From: Bacteroidetes bacterium HGW-Bacteroidetes-1
GTDB lineage: Bacteria; Bacteroidota; Bacteroidia; Bacteroidales; F082
Assembly (NCBI GenBank): GCA_002842755.1
Contig: PHDU01000013.1
Coordinates: 42,014-106,013 of the forward strand
Reading direction: 5' to 3'
DNA length: 64,000 bases
Shown in pieces: positions 1 through 10,167 of this stretch. The first letter of the stretch is position 1, and every line of letters starts with the position of its first letter. The notes under the pieces were generated by a model, which was not told the origin of the DNA, searched no databases, and worked only from the letters and a program-made list of their open reading frames with translations. The position numbers were made by a program, and so were the translations under genes.

Positions 1-1364
1 TTCCACATAGCGTTGGAGTCATAAAAAAATCCAAGATCACCGGTAATCAAAACAGTGGGTTTGTGGGTTGCAAAAGCAGCTCCGGCTGCTGTTGAAACAC
101 TGCCATCGATACCGCTTGTACCGCGATTTGAATCGAAACGATGTAAATCAGGATAGTCAAACAACTGTGAATAGCGAACAGGTGTGCTGTTGGCTAGTTG
201 AACATCGTAAGATGCCGGCAAGAACTTAAGTATCGTTTCAAAGATTTTTAAATCTGAAAAAGTACAAATCGAAAGAAATGCGTCATGACCCAACTTTGCC
301 TTCGCCTTGAGTTCCTTCCACCGAGCGTTGTATTCACTTTTTAAAGTAGAACTAAATGTCATAAGTTGATCTAAAAAAACGGTAGGTTTCATTGGAATAG
401 CAACGGTAAGATGTTGATATGTATCCATTTGGAAATCCATTAGATCAACGTTCCAGTGATATTTGACCTTGCTATCCCTTAAAAATGATTTGATTCGTTT
501 TGAAACAATGTGACCACCAATCGTGAGTAGCAAATCAGGGTAATACGTTTCAGGATTTGCCATTGTACTCAAATTACGATCGATACATCCAACGAAAATA
601 TCATCGAACACATTGGACGTTGTTTCAGTTAGCACAACCACAGAAGAATCCATCGCCAATTTTTTCAATTGCTGAAGCAACAAGTCATCGGGAGGCATTT
701 GACCAACAAGTATCATTTTTCGTTCGCTCTTCTTCCATTGTTTTTCCAATTCGATAAAAGCTTCATCCGAAAGCTGCATTGACACTTCAGCAACTTTTAT
801 TTCCTTGGGTCGTGTTATCAGTTTATGATCAAAGCCATAAAGAGGCTCACTGAAGGGAACATTGATATGCACCGGACCCGGAACCGGATAAACAGCCGCA
901 TTGAGTGTTTCAGCGATAAGTCTGTCGTTATACCAAAGCTCGTCCGAATTATGAATCGATGAAGGTAGCTGAACGCTTTTACGAACGTGAGGCCCGTAAA
1001 GTTTGTTTTGCTGAATGGTTTGACCATCACCCTGATCGATCCATTCTACAGGTCTGTCAGCGGTAAGCACAATAAGAGGTATTCTCTGGTAGAAAGCTTC
1101 TGCAATTGCTGTTGCATAATTCAATGCTGCAGTACCCGAGGTACAGGTGATGGCAACGGGTTCCTTAAGTTGTTGCGCCATTCCCAGAGCAAAAAATGCA
1201 GCACTGCGTTCATCTACAATTGTATGACAATGAAATTCCTTTTGCTGAGAAAAGACAGTCACAATGGGTGCATTACGCGATCCGGGTGATACGATAAGAT
1301 GTTTGATACCCCTGCGGGCCATCATTTCGGCAAGATGAATTAAACCAGTTTTATCGTGAAACAT
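1..1364 (-). CDS. menD: MenD, SEPHCHC synthase (3' part outside window)
   Basis: This enzyme is thiamine-diphosphate dependent. It joins 2-oxoglutarate-derived succinic semialdehyde to isochorismate in menaquinone synthesis. The reading frame runs leftward from ATG at 1364 and is open for about 454 codons to the window edge; family members have about 550-580 residues, so roughly 100 C-terminal residues are missing. Seen near the N-terminus are SPGSRNAPI and, further on, TCTSGTAALN followed by AEAFYQRIPLIVLTADRP, the cofactor-binding Glu region typical of MenD. ITGDLGFFYD near the left edge is the start of the ThDP pyrophosphate-binding segment. The gene starts 10 bases after the menF stop, so it is the last visible member of a leftward menaquinone operon. 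Confidence 0.93.
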   Translation of the reverse strand, partial: MFHDKTGLIHLAEMMARRGIKHLIVSPGSRNAPIVTVFSQQKEFHCHTIVDERSAAFFALGMAQQLKEPVAITCTSGTAALNYATAIAEAFYQRIPLIVLTADRPVEWIDQGDGQTIQQNKLYGPHVRKSVQLPSSIHNSDELWYNDRLIAETLNAAVYPVPGPVHINVPFSEPLYGFDHKLITRPKEIKVAEVSMQLSDEAFIELEKQWKKSERKMILVGQMPPDDLLLQQLKKLAMDSSVVVLTETTSNVFDDIFVGCIDRNLSTMANPETYYPDLLLTIGGHIVSKRIKSFLRDSKVKYHWNVDLMDFQMDTYQHLTVAIPMKPTVFLDQLMTFSSTLKSEYNARWKELKAKAKLGHDAFLSICTFSDLKIFETILKFLPASYDVQLANSTPVRYSQLFDYPDLHRFDSNRGTSGIDGSVSTAAGAAFATHKPTVLITGDLGFFYDSNAMW

Positions 1365-1374
1365 GATGCAAAGG

Positions 1375-2460
1375 TCAGGATAAATTTGAGATTACCGAAG
1401 TTAAAGTTTCTGCTTTTAAATTGGTCTCGTTCCATTCTGATTCAAGTTCCGATTCTGACGTTAATCCGCCGCCCACATATAGGAAGGCGGTTTTATTCAT
1501 AATCTCCATACATCTCAGGTTAACAAAGATCTTCGCATTGTTTGACGACTCTACAATTCCAAGATATCCGGAATAATAGCGTCGTTTGTGTTTTTCAGTT
1601 TTCCGTAGCACCTGCATGGCTTCATCGGCTGGCAGTCCGCAAACAGCAGGCGTTGGGTGCAGGTGAGAAATCAGTTGTTGTAGAGGTATTTGATCAGGAA
1701 TCTTAAAATAAAACATGGTTTGCAGATGGGCTACATTACCTGCAAAAACTGTTTGAGGTCCACGCTCCGTATAAACTGCAATACCACTTTCAAGCAATCT
1801 TTGTCTTAAGAATAACGTAACGAAAAGTTGTTCATTTATTTCTTTTTCACCCCATTGGAAATTTTCAGATTGTACTTTAGTTGCCGAAGTTGTTCCAGCC
1901 AAAGCCATGGTTTCGGCCAATCCATCTTCAACTTTTAAAAGGGTCTCCGGACTGGCACCCATCCATAATAATTGTTGACCATCGCTGAGAAGGTAAACAA
2001 AAGCAGCTGGATATTTTTTGCACAATTCAGTAAACATCTGTTCTAATGAGAAGTTTTCAGGGAGTGCTTTCCGAATAACACGTGAAAGCACAATTTTTTT
2101 CAATCTCCCCTCCTGAAAAATACTTAAAAGTTCATTTGCTTGCTGCTGATATTCAATATTTGAGCTTAAATGAGGCTCTTCAGATGATGTAAAAACTAAC
2201 TTTGAATCAGGGGAGTTAAAATAAGTGAGCACGTCGATATCAGCTCCTTCGAATTGTTTTTCAAAAGGGAAATAAAGCACAGGGCTAACTTCATCTTCAT
2301 CAAAAGGAGCAAAAACAAAATATTTTGTGTCAATATCAGGCACATTTCTACTGAAACTACCTCCAACACAAATCACAGGGTTCAATGTTTCTGGTAAGCG
2401 ATAGCAAACAAAGGGAATCTCCTCAACCAAAAAACGGTTTATTGCCTCGATGAATTTCAT
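1375..2460 (-). CDS. menF: Isochorismate synthase MenF/EntC family
   Basis: Converts chorismate to isochorismate, the committed step toward menaquinone. The 361-residue length fits the short Bacteroidota form. Family motifs seen are KKIVLSRVIRK (with the catalytic-base Lys), MGASPETLLKV, ETMALAGTT, HPTPAVCGLPADEA and YYSGYLGIV, followed by IFVNLRCMEI. These are the conserved blocks of the chorismate-binding fold. No signal peptide is present, so it is cytosolic. It lies between the thioesterase gene (11-base gap) and menD (10-base gap), and the three are very probably cotranscribed leftward. An anthranilate or aminodeoxychorismate synthase is less likely because of the menD neighbour. Confidence 0.92.
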   Translation of the reverse strand: MKFIEAINRFLVEEIPFVCYRLPETLNPVICVGGSFSRNVPDIDTKYFVFAPFDEDEVSPVLYFPFEKQFEGADIDVLTYFNSPDSKLVFTSSEEPHLSSNIEYQQQANELLSIFQEGRLKKIVLSRVIRKALPENFSLEQMFTELCKKYPAAFVYLLSDGQQLLWMGASPETLLKVEDGLAETMALAGTTSATKVQSENFQWGEKEINEQLFVTLFLRQRLLESGIAVYTERGPQTVFAGNVAHLQTMFYFKIPDQIPLQQLISHLHPTPAVCGLPADEAMQVLRKTEKHKRRYYSGYLGIVESSNNAKIFVNLRCMEIMNKTAFLYVGGGLTSESELESEWNETNLKAETLTSVISNLS

Positions 2461-2471
2461 AATAAAAGTAC

Positions 2472-2894
2472 TTATAACTGCTTTGGAATGATGAAATTGG
2501 TAAGGCGACAGGTTGAAATAAGCTGGCCGTCTTCTCCAAGAATGTCGATATTCCAGATATGGGTGTTCCTTCCTCGGTGAATAATTCTTGCCTCAGCATA
2601 CACCCATCCATCCTTGGCGGAGCGAATATGATTGGCGCTCATATGAGAGCCTCTGACATCGTTGATTTCAAGATCAACAATCATGGTTGAACCAATACCT
2701 CCAACTGTTTCTGCCAATGCCAGACTTCCGCCTCCATGAAGCAATCCCATTGGCTGTTTGGTACGATCGTCAACAGGCATCCTGGCACGAACAAAACCAT
2801 CTTCAACAATTAGATATTCAATACCTAACTGCTCCATCAATGTATTTTTATTGGTGGCATTAAGCTGATCTAAAGTCCAGTTTTTTTGAATCAT
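2472..2894 (-). CDS. PaaI-type hotdog thioesterase, probable DHNA-CoA thioesterase
   Basis: This 140-residue single hotdog domain carries the family signature MGLLHGGGSLALAETVGGIGS. The conserved HGG and the acidic residue six positions later form the active site of PaaI/YdiI-type acyl-CoA thioesterases. C-terminal strands follow (GWVYAEARIIHRGRNTHIWNIDI). Family members hydrolyse aromatic or other acyl-CoA esters. Its place as first gene of the menaquinone operon, 11 bases before menF, suggests the 1,4-dihydroxy-2-naphthoyl-CoA hydrolysis step (MenI role). That role is inferred from context; the fold assignment is secure. The start is the only Met near the family N-terminus. Confidence 0.85.
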   Translation of the reverse strand: MIQKNWTLDQLNATNKNTLMEQLGIEYLIVEDGFVRARMPVDDRTKQPMGLLHGGGSLALAETVGGIGSTMIVDLEINDVRGSHMSANHIRSAKDGWVYAEARIIHRGRNTHIWNIDILGEDGQLISTCRLTNFIIPKQL

Positions 2895-3031
2895 CCTTAC
2901 ATCTTTAAATTGAATTTTTCAATCAATGAATTCATCTGATCAAGAATGACGAATGGATTGATTTAATTACTTCCGGAATATAAACAACTTAAAAAATTAA
3001 AAGTTCATTGAAATTTTAATCATCTATCCGT

Positions 3032-5164
3032 CTATTCCTCAATGCCCAACTCATTAAGCATAAAAGCATATTCAAGGGCTGCTTCTCTGAGTCGTTCAAA
3101 ACGACCTGATGCACCGCCGTGGCCAAAATCCATATTGGTTTTCAATAGAAGTGCATTGTTATCCTTTTTCATATCGCGCAATTTGGCAACCCATTTTGCA
3201 GGCTCCCAGTACTGAACCTGACTGTCGTGCAAACCCGTTGTTACCAGCATAGCAGGATATTCTATGGCTTCCACCTGATCGTAGGGTGAATAAGAAAGCA
3301 TAAACTCGTAGGATTCTTTTTCGTTTGGATTACCCCATTCATCGTATTCGCCTGTGGTAAGTGGAATTGTTTCATCGAGCATTGTTGTGACTACGTCCAC
3401 AAAAGGAACCTGAGCTACAACGCCCCTCCATAGATCGGGCCGCATGTTGATTACTGCTCCAACCAGCAATCCCCCTGCGCTTCCTCCCATTGCAAATAGT
3501 TTTGATTTAGAAGTAAATTTTTGCTCAATCATGTATTCGCCACATGCGATAAAGTCATAAAAAGTATTTTTCTTTTTCAATAATTTACCATCTTCATACC
3601 ATTGCCTCCCCAATTCCTGACCGCCTCTGATATGAGCAATGGCAAAAACAAATCCACGGTCTAACAGACTCAGGCGGGAAGAAGAAAAATAGGCATCCAT
3701 GGTAACACCATAAGAGCCATAACCATAAAGAAGTGTTGGATTGTCTCCATTTTTTACAAGACCTTTTTTATACACAAGCGAAATAGGCACTTTAACACCA
3801 TCATGCGAAGTTGCATAGAGGCGCTCCGTTTTATAATCCTCAGGATTGTATCCTCCCAGCACCTCTTGCTGCTTCAGCAGTTTTTTTTCTCTTCCAAGCA
3901 TGTCAAACTCAAAAACAGAATTTGGTGTTGTCAGGGAAGTGTAACCATAGCGCACCTTGTTGGTATTGAAATCAAGATTTGTACTCAAATAGGCTGTATA
4001 AGCAGGTTCACCAAAATCAATATAATAGTCGGTACTATTATCCCATTTCATGATACGAAGTTGCACCAAACCATCTTTTCTTTCCGACACAGCAAGGAAG
4101 TTGGCAAAGACATCAAAATCTTCTAACAATACATCATCACGATGCGAAATTACTTCTGTCCAATGGGACATTTCTGTTTTATCAACCGGGGTTTTCATCA
4201 ACCTGAAATTTTTTGCATCCAGATTTGTCCTCACATAAAAATGATCTGCATAATGATCGATACTATAGAGCAAATCGCTCTGACGGGACTGAAATAGTAA
4301 GAAAGGTGATGAAGGATTATCTGCCTTTTGATAGCGAAATTCAGCTGACATAGTGCTTGTTGAACCGATCACAACATAGTCTCTTGATTTTGTTTTGTAA
4401 ACAAAGCTGTAAAATGTTGGATCATTTTCCTGATAAACCTCAATATCGCTTGCAATATCGCTTCCAAGTACATGCTTCAGAATTTTATAAGGACGCAAAG
4501 TCTCATCCTTTATGCTGTAGTACAATGTTTTATCATCATTGGCCCAAGCCATATTACCTGAAGTATTCAAAATAGCATCAGCATAAATTTCGCCAGTTGA
4601 AAGATTCTTAATGTAAATGGTGTATTGTCTTCTGCTTACGGTATCTACCGAAAAAGCCAGCAAATTGTTATTCGAGCTAACTTCCAGTCCTCCAATCTGA
4701 AAAAACGCATAATCTTCTGCCATTTCATTGCCATTGAGCATTATTTCTTCAACACCATCCATACTTTCTTTTTTTCGACAGTAAATGGGATACTCCTCTC
4801 CTTCTTCAAATCGGGTGTAATAAAAATAACCATTCAACAGATATGGAACAGAAATATCCGTCTGATTGATGCGACCAATCATTTCATCGTAAAGTTTCTC
4901 CTGCAGCGCTTTGGTATGATTTAGTATTGAGTCAGCATAGGTATTCTCTGCTTTCAGATAAGCGATTACCGAAGAATCTTCCCTTTGATTAAGCCAGTAA
5001 TAATTGTCGGTTCTTGTTTGACCATGCATGGTCATTTCGTGCGGAATTTTTTTTGCTTTAGGAGGTTTCATTTCGTTTTTTTCTTGGGTAGTACAACTGC
5101 TTACCACCATTGTAACAACAATAAACAGCGCAGATAATGGGCCGGTAAATAAATGATTTTTCAT
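3032..5164 (-). CDS. Lipoprotein prolyl oligopeptidase family S9A (oligopeptidase B-like)
   Basis: A 710-residue serine peptidase that cleaves short peptides; the oligopeptidase B branch prefers basic residues. The N-terminus is a lipoprotein signal with lipobox VVSSC (Cys24), so it is probably anchored in the envelope and not cytosolic as in E. coli PtrB. A seven-bladed propeller region (about residues 50-450) precedes the alpha/beta hydrolase domain. The triad can be read as Ser562 in GGSAGG, Asp647 in TGLHDSQV and His682 in FGHGGASGR. PHEMTMHGQTRTDNYYWL near residue 45 is the typical S9A beginning. It is a monocistron between the menaquinone operon and a leftward TonB receptor, and an extracytoplasmic peptide-scavenging role is inferred. 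Confidence 0.9.
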   Translation of the reverse strand: MKNHLFTGPLSALFIVVTMVVSSCTTQEKNEMKPPKAKKIPHEMTMHGQTRTDNYYWLNQREDSSVIAYLKAENTYADSILNHTKALQEKLYDEMIGRINQTDISVPYLLNGYFYYTRFEEGEEYPIYCRKKESMDGVEEIMLNGNEMAEDYAFFQIGGLEVSSNNNLLAFSVDTVSRRQYTIYIKNLSTGEIYADAILNTSGNMAWANDDKTLYYSIKDETLRPYKILKHVLGSDIASDIEVYQENDPTFYSFVYKTKSRDYVVIGSTSTMSAEFRYQKADNPSSPFLLFQSRQSDLLYSIDHYADHFYVRTNLDAKNFRLMKTPVDKTEMSHWTEVISHRDDVLLEDFDVFANFLAVSERKDGLVQLRIMKWDNSTDYYIDFGEPAYTAYLSTNLDFNTNKVRYGYTSLTTPNSVFEFDMLGREKKLLKQQEVLGGYNPEDYKTERLYATSHDGVKVPISLVYKKGLVKNGDNPTLLYGYGSYGVTMDAYFSSSRLSLLDRGFVFAIAHIRGGQELGRQWYEDGKLLKKKNTFYDFIACGEYMIEQKFTSKSKLFAMGGSAGGLLVGAVINMRPDLWRGVVAQVPFVDVVTTMLDETIPLTTGEYDEWGNPNEKESYEFMLSYSPYDQVEAIEYPAMLVTTGLHDSQVQYWEPAKWVAKLRDMKKDNNALLLKTNMDFGHGGASGRFERLREAALEYAFMLNELGIEE

Positions 5165-5305
5165 GTGCTTATAGCATTTTAAAATTTATATTTCATGCAT
5201 ATTGATTTATTTTCAATTGCAATATCTTTAAATATCTATCTCAACTTTAACTTCTTAGTGCTTAAAAATTTATACCTGATTTATGGCTCATCTGAAAAAA
5301 ATATG

Positions 5306-7642
5306 TCAAAAAGAAAATGTTATTCCCAAACTAGGCATCAAAGGCAATTGTCTGACAATATCATTGGTGATCTGATCCACATAAAACACATTTTTGCGGT
5401 TGTATATATTGGTCAAGCTAAGATTAATCTCCAGTTCGGAGTTTTCACCAAAAAAGAACCGGCGTTTTGCGTCCAGATCAAGTCGATGGTATGAAGGCAG
5501 CTGACCTCCATTTAGATCGGAATAAATAATCCCAAGCTGCCCATTTGCTGTTGTGTAATCGGAATTAATCCCGGATGAAAATGGAAGGTATTCATAATAA
5601 CCCTGCACCTGCGTGAATGGAAATCCTGTTCCGAAGTTCCAGCGTGAACTAAACTCCCATTGTTTGAGATCGCCCGCTGTATAGGACAAAATAATGTTTG
5701 CATTATGCCTTCTGTCGTAGTGGGGCCGATATGAATATAGTTCTCCTGATTCTTCCTCAAAGGTCTTTGTTACATAGCCAAGCGAATATACAAACCATAA
5801 ATATATCTTTTTTGTTTCGTATTTCAATGCCAAGTCAGCTCCATAAGCAGCGCCTTTTTCGATGATGAAATCCTTTTTCAAAACATCCGGAATCTCAAAA
5901 TCGGCTGTATTTTCATCATAAAGCTTATTACGATTCAGGTTTGTCAACTGATTAAAGTCTTTGAGATAACCTTCAACGTTCAGGTTCACACTTCTGCTAA
6001 GATCCATTTCTACGCCAAAAATATAGTGATTGGCTTTCTGAAGCTTGCTCGTAACTTCCTTGCCGTCAAACTTTTTGGGCAAGTTGTCAGGTCCCGACAA
6101 GAAACCATAGAAAAGATTTACTACATCACGGTCGCTGTTGGCAGCAATAAGATTCTGCGAATAAACGCCGGTTGCAAACTTTAGACGCACGTGATCACTA
6201 AGTAGATATTTCATCGCAAGACGTGGTTCGGGCGATATTTCAGATAAAGAGGCATACCATTGCAAACGCAAACTTGGTTCAAACAGGAGCTTTCCAAAGC
6301 TCCCCTTATAACGCACATAACCTGCCAATTCTGTGGTGTTTTCAATCTGATCAATTATACGACCAACGCCATTGGTGAAATTAAATTCTGTTTTGAAACC
6401 ATTAATCTCAACACCATATTTAATTAGATCTTTTCCAAGAAAATAAGTAAAATGGAATCCCATATTAAATCCATTTACCGAACTTGATCTGTCAGGCGCT
6501 GATTGTTCTGCCAGTGTTGCAGTGTAAGAAGAATAAGCCAGATTACCTTCAATGAGAACAGGTGATTTTCCGGGAATAATTAAAAAATCTGAACCACCCC
6601 CGAAAGAGTTCCAGCTGAAATCGGACAATGCTTTATAGTTGTTTACTTTGTCATCAAAATTAAAACCAAAGAAATTGATTTTGCTGCCATTTGAAGCATT
6701 GATGGAAGCTTTTCCATATATATCGAGGAAATTAAATGGCAACCCATTTTCGTCGATGTAAGCGTAAATAGATTTACTACTTTGTTCTAAATAGGAGTTT
6801 TTAACTGAAAGCACAAAGGATGCGCTTGAAGATTGATCCGTCTTGGCTTTTACAATGGGCCCTTCAACCATGATTTTTGAACCGAATGTACTTGCACCAA
6901 CTTTTCCGGCAATGCGGTTTTTGTTACCATCCCGTGTTGTGATATCCATTACAGAAGAAATACGACCACCATAATCAGCACTGAAACCACCTGTAAAAAC
7001 CTCAGCATTCCTTATAATATCTGTATCAAAAACAGAGAATAATCCAATGGAGTGAAAAGGATTATAAACAATCATTCCATCGAGCAGCACTTTATTCTGA
7101 ATGGGTGAACCACCACGAATGTACAGCTGGCCTCCCTGATCGCCCGTAAAAATCACACCGGGCAATACCTGAAGGTACTGCGCAAGGTCAGCCTGTCCAC
7201 CGATAGATGGTATTTTTTTCAGCGTTTTTGGGGTGAGATTGATAACGGAAGTTTTTGTTTCTGTAGTTGACTCCATCCGCTCTGCTGTTACATTTACCGT
7301 ACTCAGGCTTACAGATGACTCAGTTAACTTGAACCTTTTATTGAGTACATCACCTTTCGTGACTGTAATAATTTCACGGATCGTGTCATAACCAAGATAG
7401 GTAACCAGTAAAGTGTACCGACCTTCAGGCAAACGCGTAATACTGAAATAACCATTAATATCTGTAGAACTTCCAAAATTAGTGCCTTCCAAATATACAT
7501 TACAAAAAATGACAGGTTCTCCATTACTGGCTTCATAAACAAATCCACGCAGATTTGCTTCCTGACTCATCAATACAATGGGAGAAAATACAAAAATAAA
7601 AGTCACTAAAACAAAGGATTTGAAAAGGGTATAATATTTCAT
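5306..7642 (-). CDS. TonB-dependent receptor with carboxypeptidase-D-like N-terminal domain
   Basis: A 778-residue outer-membrane receptor. A signal peptide (ending near VLMSQ) is followed by a carboxypeptidase-regulatory-like beta-sandwich (about residues 28-105: GFVYEASNGEPVIFCNVYLEG, then DINGYFSITRLPEGRYTL), a plug (about 130-240, with the repeated GG of IRGGSPIQNKVLLDGM and VFTGGFSADYGGRISSV) and a 22-strand barrel ending in the aromatic SLGITFSF. The architecture matches SusC-like or siderophore-type receptors that take energy from TonB. No SusD partner is adjacent, so a polysaccharide uptake role is not supported and the ligand is unknown. It appears to be a monocistron, and the downstream S9A gene is 141 bases away. 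Confidence 0.92.
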   Translation of the reverse strand: MKYYTLFKSFVLVTFIFVFSPIVLMSQEANLRGFVYEASNGEPVIFCNVYLEGTNFGSSTDINGYFSITRLPEGRYTLLVTYLGYDTIREIITVTKGDVLNKRFKLTESSVSLSTVNVTAERMESTTETKTSVINLTPKTLKKIPSIGGQADLAQYLQVLPGVIFTGDQGGQLYIRGGSPIQNKVLLDGMIVYNPFHSIGLFSVFDTDIIRNAEVFTGGFSADYGGRISSVMDITTRDGNKNRIAGKVGASTFGSKIMVEGPIVKAKTDQSSSASFVLSVKNSYLEQSSKSIYAYIDENGLPFNFLDIYGKASINASNGSKINFFGFNFDDKVNNYKALSDFSWNSFGGGSDFLIIPGKSPVLIEGNLAYSSYTATLAEQSAPDRSSSVNGFNMGFHFTYFLGKDLIKYGVEINGFKTEFNFTNGVGRIIDQIENTTELAGYVRYKGSFGKLLFEPSLRLQWYASLSEISPEPRLAMKYLLSDHVRLKFATGVYSQNLIAANSDRDVVNLFYGFLSGPDNLPKKFDGKEVTSKLQKANHYIFGVEMDLSRSVNLNVEGYLKDFNQLTNLNRNKLYDENTADFEIPDVLKKDFIIEKGAAYGADLALKYETKKIYLWFVYSLGYVTKTFEEESGELYSYRPHYDRRHNANIILSYTAGDLKQWEFSSRWNFGTGFPFTQVQGYYEYLPFSSGINSDYTTANGQLGIIYSDLNGGQLPSYHRLDLDAKRRFFFGENSELEINLSLTNIYNRKNVFYVDQITNDIVRQLPLMPSLGITFSF

Positions 7643-8129
7643 TGATACTGAAGTTGAAGTATTGCGTATTTAACAATTTCGTCTGGGAAAAGATTCCAGA
7701 TTGAAAATAAGTTTGCAAAGTAAATAAAAACTACCTTACCCTTTTGGGATAAAAAGTTTAATATTCCAAAAATAAAGTAAAAGGCAGGCCTTTCAGTTCC
7801 TCAATAAAATATTTAATTCACAAATTTTTTATCATTGTTGTCCGGTAAAGGAGGCAGAAAACATTGAGGTTGAGGTTGAGGTTGAGGCTGAGGGATTGCT
7901 TTTTATTAAACCGATATTTAGTCCATAACGGGGCTATCTATTAGTAACAAGATGTTCATAGAGAGTAAATTAAGTAGTGATTCTATCCTTATGTGTTCGA
8001 AATCTTATTTTAAGCTGACTATAGATTTCTATTTGGAAAACAACTCTAAATTTTGTTAGGAGCTATTAGGTATTATCTCATAGGATGGATAACGAAAAGA
8101 CACACCAGAATCATCCAAACGACCAATCA
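7643..8129. other. Gene-free stretch with a short hexanucleotide repeat
   Basis: No convincing gene is seen in these 487 bases. The segment nearest the receptor gene is AT-rich and should hold its promoter; CAAAAATA at 7767-7774 reads TATTTTTG on the minus strand, a fair match to the Bacteroidota -7 element. A TTGAGG tandem repeat lies at about 7864-7893. The rest (7900-8129) shows no open frame or hairpin that I can support. Confidence 0.5.
7864..7893. repeat. TTGAGG hexanucleotide tandem repeat
   Basis: Four exact copies of TTGAGG are followed by a variant TGAGGC/TGAGGG unit. A related run in the opposite orientation lies at 22860-22902. The unit is not within a gene. Strand-slippage repeats or dispersed intergenic repeats of this kind are common in Bacteroidota; no function is implied. 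Confidence 0.8.
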
Positions 8130-9041
8130 TCAGTCAATATGATGTTTTTCATTGATTTCCTTTGCTTTGCGAATCAATTCTATCTCCTCCTCATGCAATG
8201 ATTCAGGCAACACAATCTGAAGCTTCACCAAAAGATTTCCTGTTTCGTTTTTGCCATACACAGGCATTCCCATGCCTTTCAATCGCAGCACACTTCCACT
8301 TTGTGAACCTCCTTTCATGGGAATACTAATTTTTCCTTTCATGGTTTGAAGCGTCAGCTTTCCTCCCAGTAGAGCAGTATAAAAGTCGATATTAGCATTC
8401 ATTGAGATGTCATTTCCGCTTCTCTTGTAAAGTGAGTCGGGCAAAACTTCAATTTTAATCAGCAGATCTCCTGATTCGCCTCCATTTCTGCCTTGTTGAC
8501 CTTTTCCTTTGAGTCTCAAAACCTGTCCATCACGAACACCGGGTTTGATAGGGACTTTTATGGAACTGTCGTGAATCTGCAACATACGTATTGTACCATG
8601 GAATGCTTCATGAAGGGTTAGCTGCGTATTTGCATGGATATCCTGACCTTTGCGTACAATATTTCTTGTTTGCTGACGAAAACCACTTCCGCCAAAAAAC
8701 GCTTCAAAGAAATCAGAAAAACCATCACCTTCGCCATAAGCATCGCTGAAATCAGCCTGCTGTCTTCTACGTCCAGATTGTCCAAAGTCAAAACCGGAAA
8801 AACCACCTTGTTCGTATTGCTTCCAGTTAGAGCCCAGTTCATCGTACTTTTTGCGCTTTTCCTTATCACCAAGCACCTGATAAGCTTCTGTAATGGTCTT
8901 AAATTTTTCCTCCGACTGTTTATTGCCGGGGTTTTTATCCGGATGATGCTGCACTGCCAGTTTGCGGTATTTTTTCTTAATGTCTTCCGCACTGGCAGAC
9001 TTTTCAACACCTAAAACTTTATAGTAATCCTTGTATTCCAT
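8130..9041 (-). CDS. DnaJ/CbpA-type J-domain co-chaperone
   Basis: A co-chaperone that stimulates DnaK ATPase and delivers substrates. From the ATG at 9041 the protein has 303 residues. The J domain is at 1-70 (DYYKVLGV, then [19 protein letters not shown] with the essential HPD), a Gly/Phe-rich linker follows ([22 protein letters not shown]), and then two C-terminal beta domains ([42 protein letters not shown]). The Cys-rich zinc domain of true DnaJ is absent, so it is class II, CbpA-like. A longer frame starting at 9071 would add ten unconserved residues, and the 9041 start places EYKDYY at the normal position. No CbpM or DnaK gene is nearby. Confidence 0.9.
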   Translation of the reverse strand: MEYKDYYKVLGVEKSASAEDIKKKYRKLAVQHHPDKNPGNKQSEEKFKTITEAYQVLGDKEKRKKYDELGSNWKQYEQGGFSGFDFGQSGRRRQQADFSDAYGEGDGFSDFFEAFFGGSGFRQQTRNIVRKGQDIHANTQLTLHEAFHGTIRMLQIHDSSIKVPIKPGVRDGQVLRLKGKGQQGRNGGESGDLLIKIEVLPDSLYKRSGNDISMNANIDFYTALLGGKLTLQTMKGKISIPMKGGSQSGSVLRLKGMGMPVYGKNETGNLLVKLQIVLPESLHEEEIELIRKAKEINEKHHID

Positions 9042-9230
9042 GAAATTTGAAAAGCTCAAAAAATATGCCACACGGCTGTCTTTGCCAAATCGTCATGGAT
9101 TAGAAACTGATAAATGATCGTTTAGGAAAAATCATTTCAAATATCATCGCAAAACACATTAAACCATCAGATAAATCTGATCATAATTATTGAGAATTGC
9201 AGTAGCAAATATTTGCAAATCCTTTTGCTT

Positions 9231-9262
9231 TTTACTTTCAAAAGTGAAAAAATGTAGTTTTG
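9231..9262 (+). promoter_or_regulatory. Probable promoter of the exported-protein gene
   Basis: TAGTTTTG at 9255-9262 fits the Bacteroidota -7 consensus TAnnTTTG. A TTTA about 20 bases upstream (9231-9234) is a weak -33 match. The gene starts 39 bases downstream at 9301. Confidence 0.45.
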
Positions 9263-9300
9263 CATCAATATTCTCACCAACAATTTTTATTGTTCACAAG

Positions 9301-10032
9301 ATGTCTGCTGGAATGAAAAAAAGTCTCTTTCTATTTATTTTACTACTACCCTTTTCATCTTTTGCTGATGAGTTGTTGATGCCATTTGAGCGATTCAAAG
9401 AAGCTATTGATGAGCTATCAAAAAACAGGTTTTTTAATGTTGTCAAAATCGAAAACAACACAACGAATTACATAGGTATGATGATTGATTCTTCAGGCCT
9501 CATTGTATTGCTTAAAGTTGAAAGCCCTGATAAATTTGGAACATTTGAAAAATATGGCCAACATTACCTTTTCAATGAAAATGAAGCTATTTATTTTGAG
9601 CATGAGTTATTAAGCTCACTTCAGATCAATATTCCTGTTTCAGGTTATGTTTTTACCCTGAGCCAAAACAGCAAAGGCAAAAAGCTATTGTTAGAGGAGT
9701 TAGCAACGACTTCTGGCCTTACAAATCTAGACAGGGAAACACCCATATGGCCTGATGAAATCAAGGAAAGTTTCAGGCTTGAAGGCGAAATTCTTCATAT
9801 CGAAAAAAAATCCTCACATCTTGAAGGTTTTCGTTTTGAAGTAAAGATAATTGCGCTTATGTCAGATACTTTGCTTCATTCATTGAAAAAAGTAAGTGCA
9901 TTTTCTGAAAAAACGGATGATTTTATTTCCGTGCCCGATATGATTCTGATATTTAAAGGTGGAAGTTTTAAATACCTGGAAACATGCTGTGACCCCAACA
10001 GTCAGGTATATTTTACTTATTTTATCCGATGA
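9301..10032 (+). CDS. Exported protein of unknown function
   Basis: I do not recognise this protein. From ATG 9301 it has 243 residues and begins with a clear signal peptide (MKKSLFLFILLLPFSSFA, starting at the second Met, 9313) that ends after FADE. The mature part is acidic to neutral and mixed alpha/beta with no repeats or membrane segments. It contains two adjacent Cys (TCCDPNSQ) near the C-terminus. The reading frame is open upstream to 9190, but that extension would cover the promoter and spoil the signal peptide, so 9301 or 9313 is preferred. It is expected in the periplasm or outer membrane. It is a monocistron, divergent from the J-domain gene. Confidence 0.7.
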   Translation: MSAGMKKSLFLFILLLPFSSFADELLMPFERFKEAIDELSKNRFFNVVKIENNTTNYIGMMIDSSGLIVLLKVESPDKFGTFEKYGQHYLFNENEAIYFEHELLSSLQINIPVSGYVFTLSQNSKGKKLLLEELATTSGLTNLDRETPIWPDEIKESFRLEGEILHIEKKSSHLEGFRFEVKIIALMSDTLLHSLKKVSAFSEKTDDFISVPDMILIFKGGSFKYLETCCDPNSQVYFTYFIR

Positions 10033-10167
10033 AAATCAATGAATGTTTTTCTGGTAACAGAATCCTTCAAGCCAATATCAAAGAAGTCTTGGAAAAAAAT
10101 ATATCACTATCATTGATTAAACACCGACCAGTCGTTATCTTACTTTAACTTACAAGAAAAATAAATT

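Noticed and set aside
818..1289. Short frames on both strands within 818-1289
   Set aside because: They lie within menD, which reads through the whole segment in its own minus-strand frame with clear family motifs.
5306..7642. SusC/SusD polysaccharide utilisation locus
   Set aside because: No SusD-like lipoprotein, glycosidase or sensor is adjacent; the receptor stands alone.
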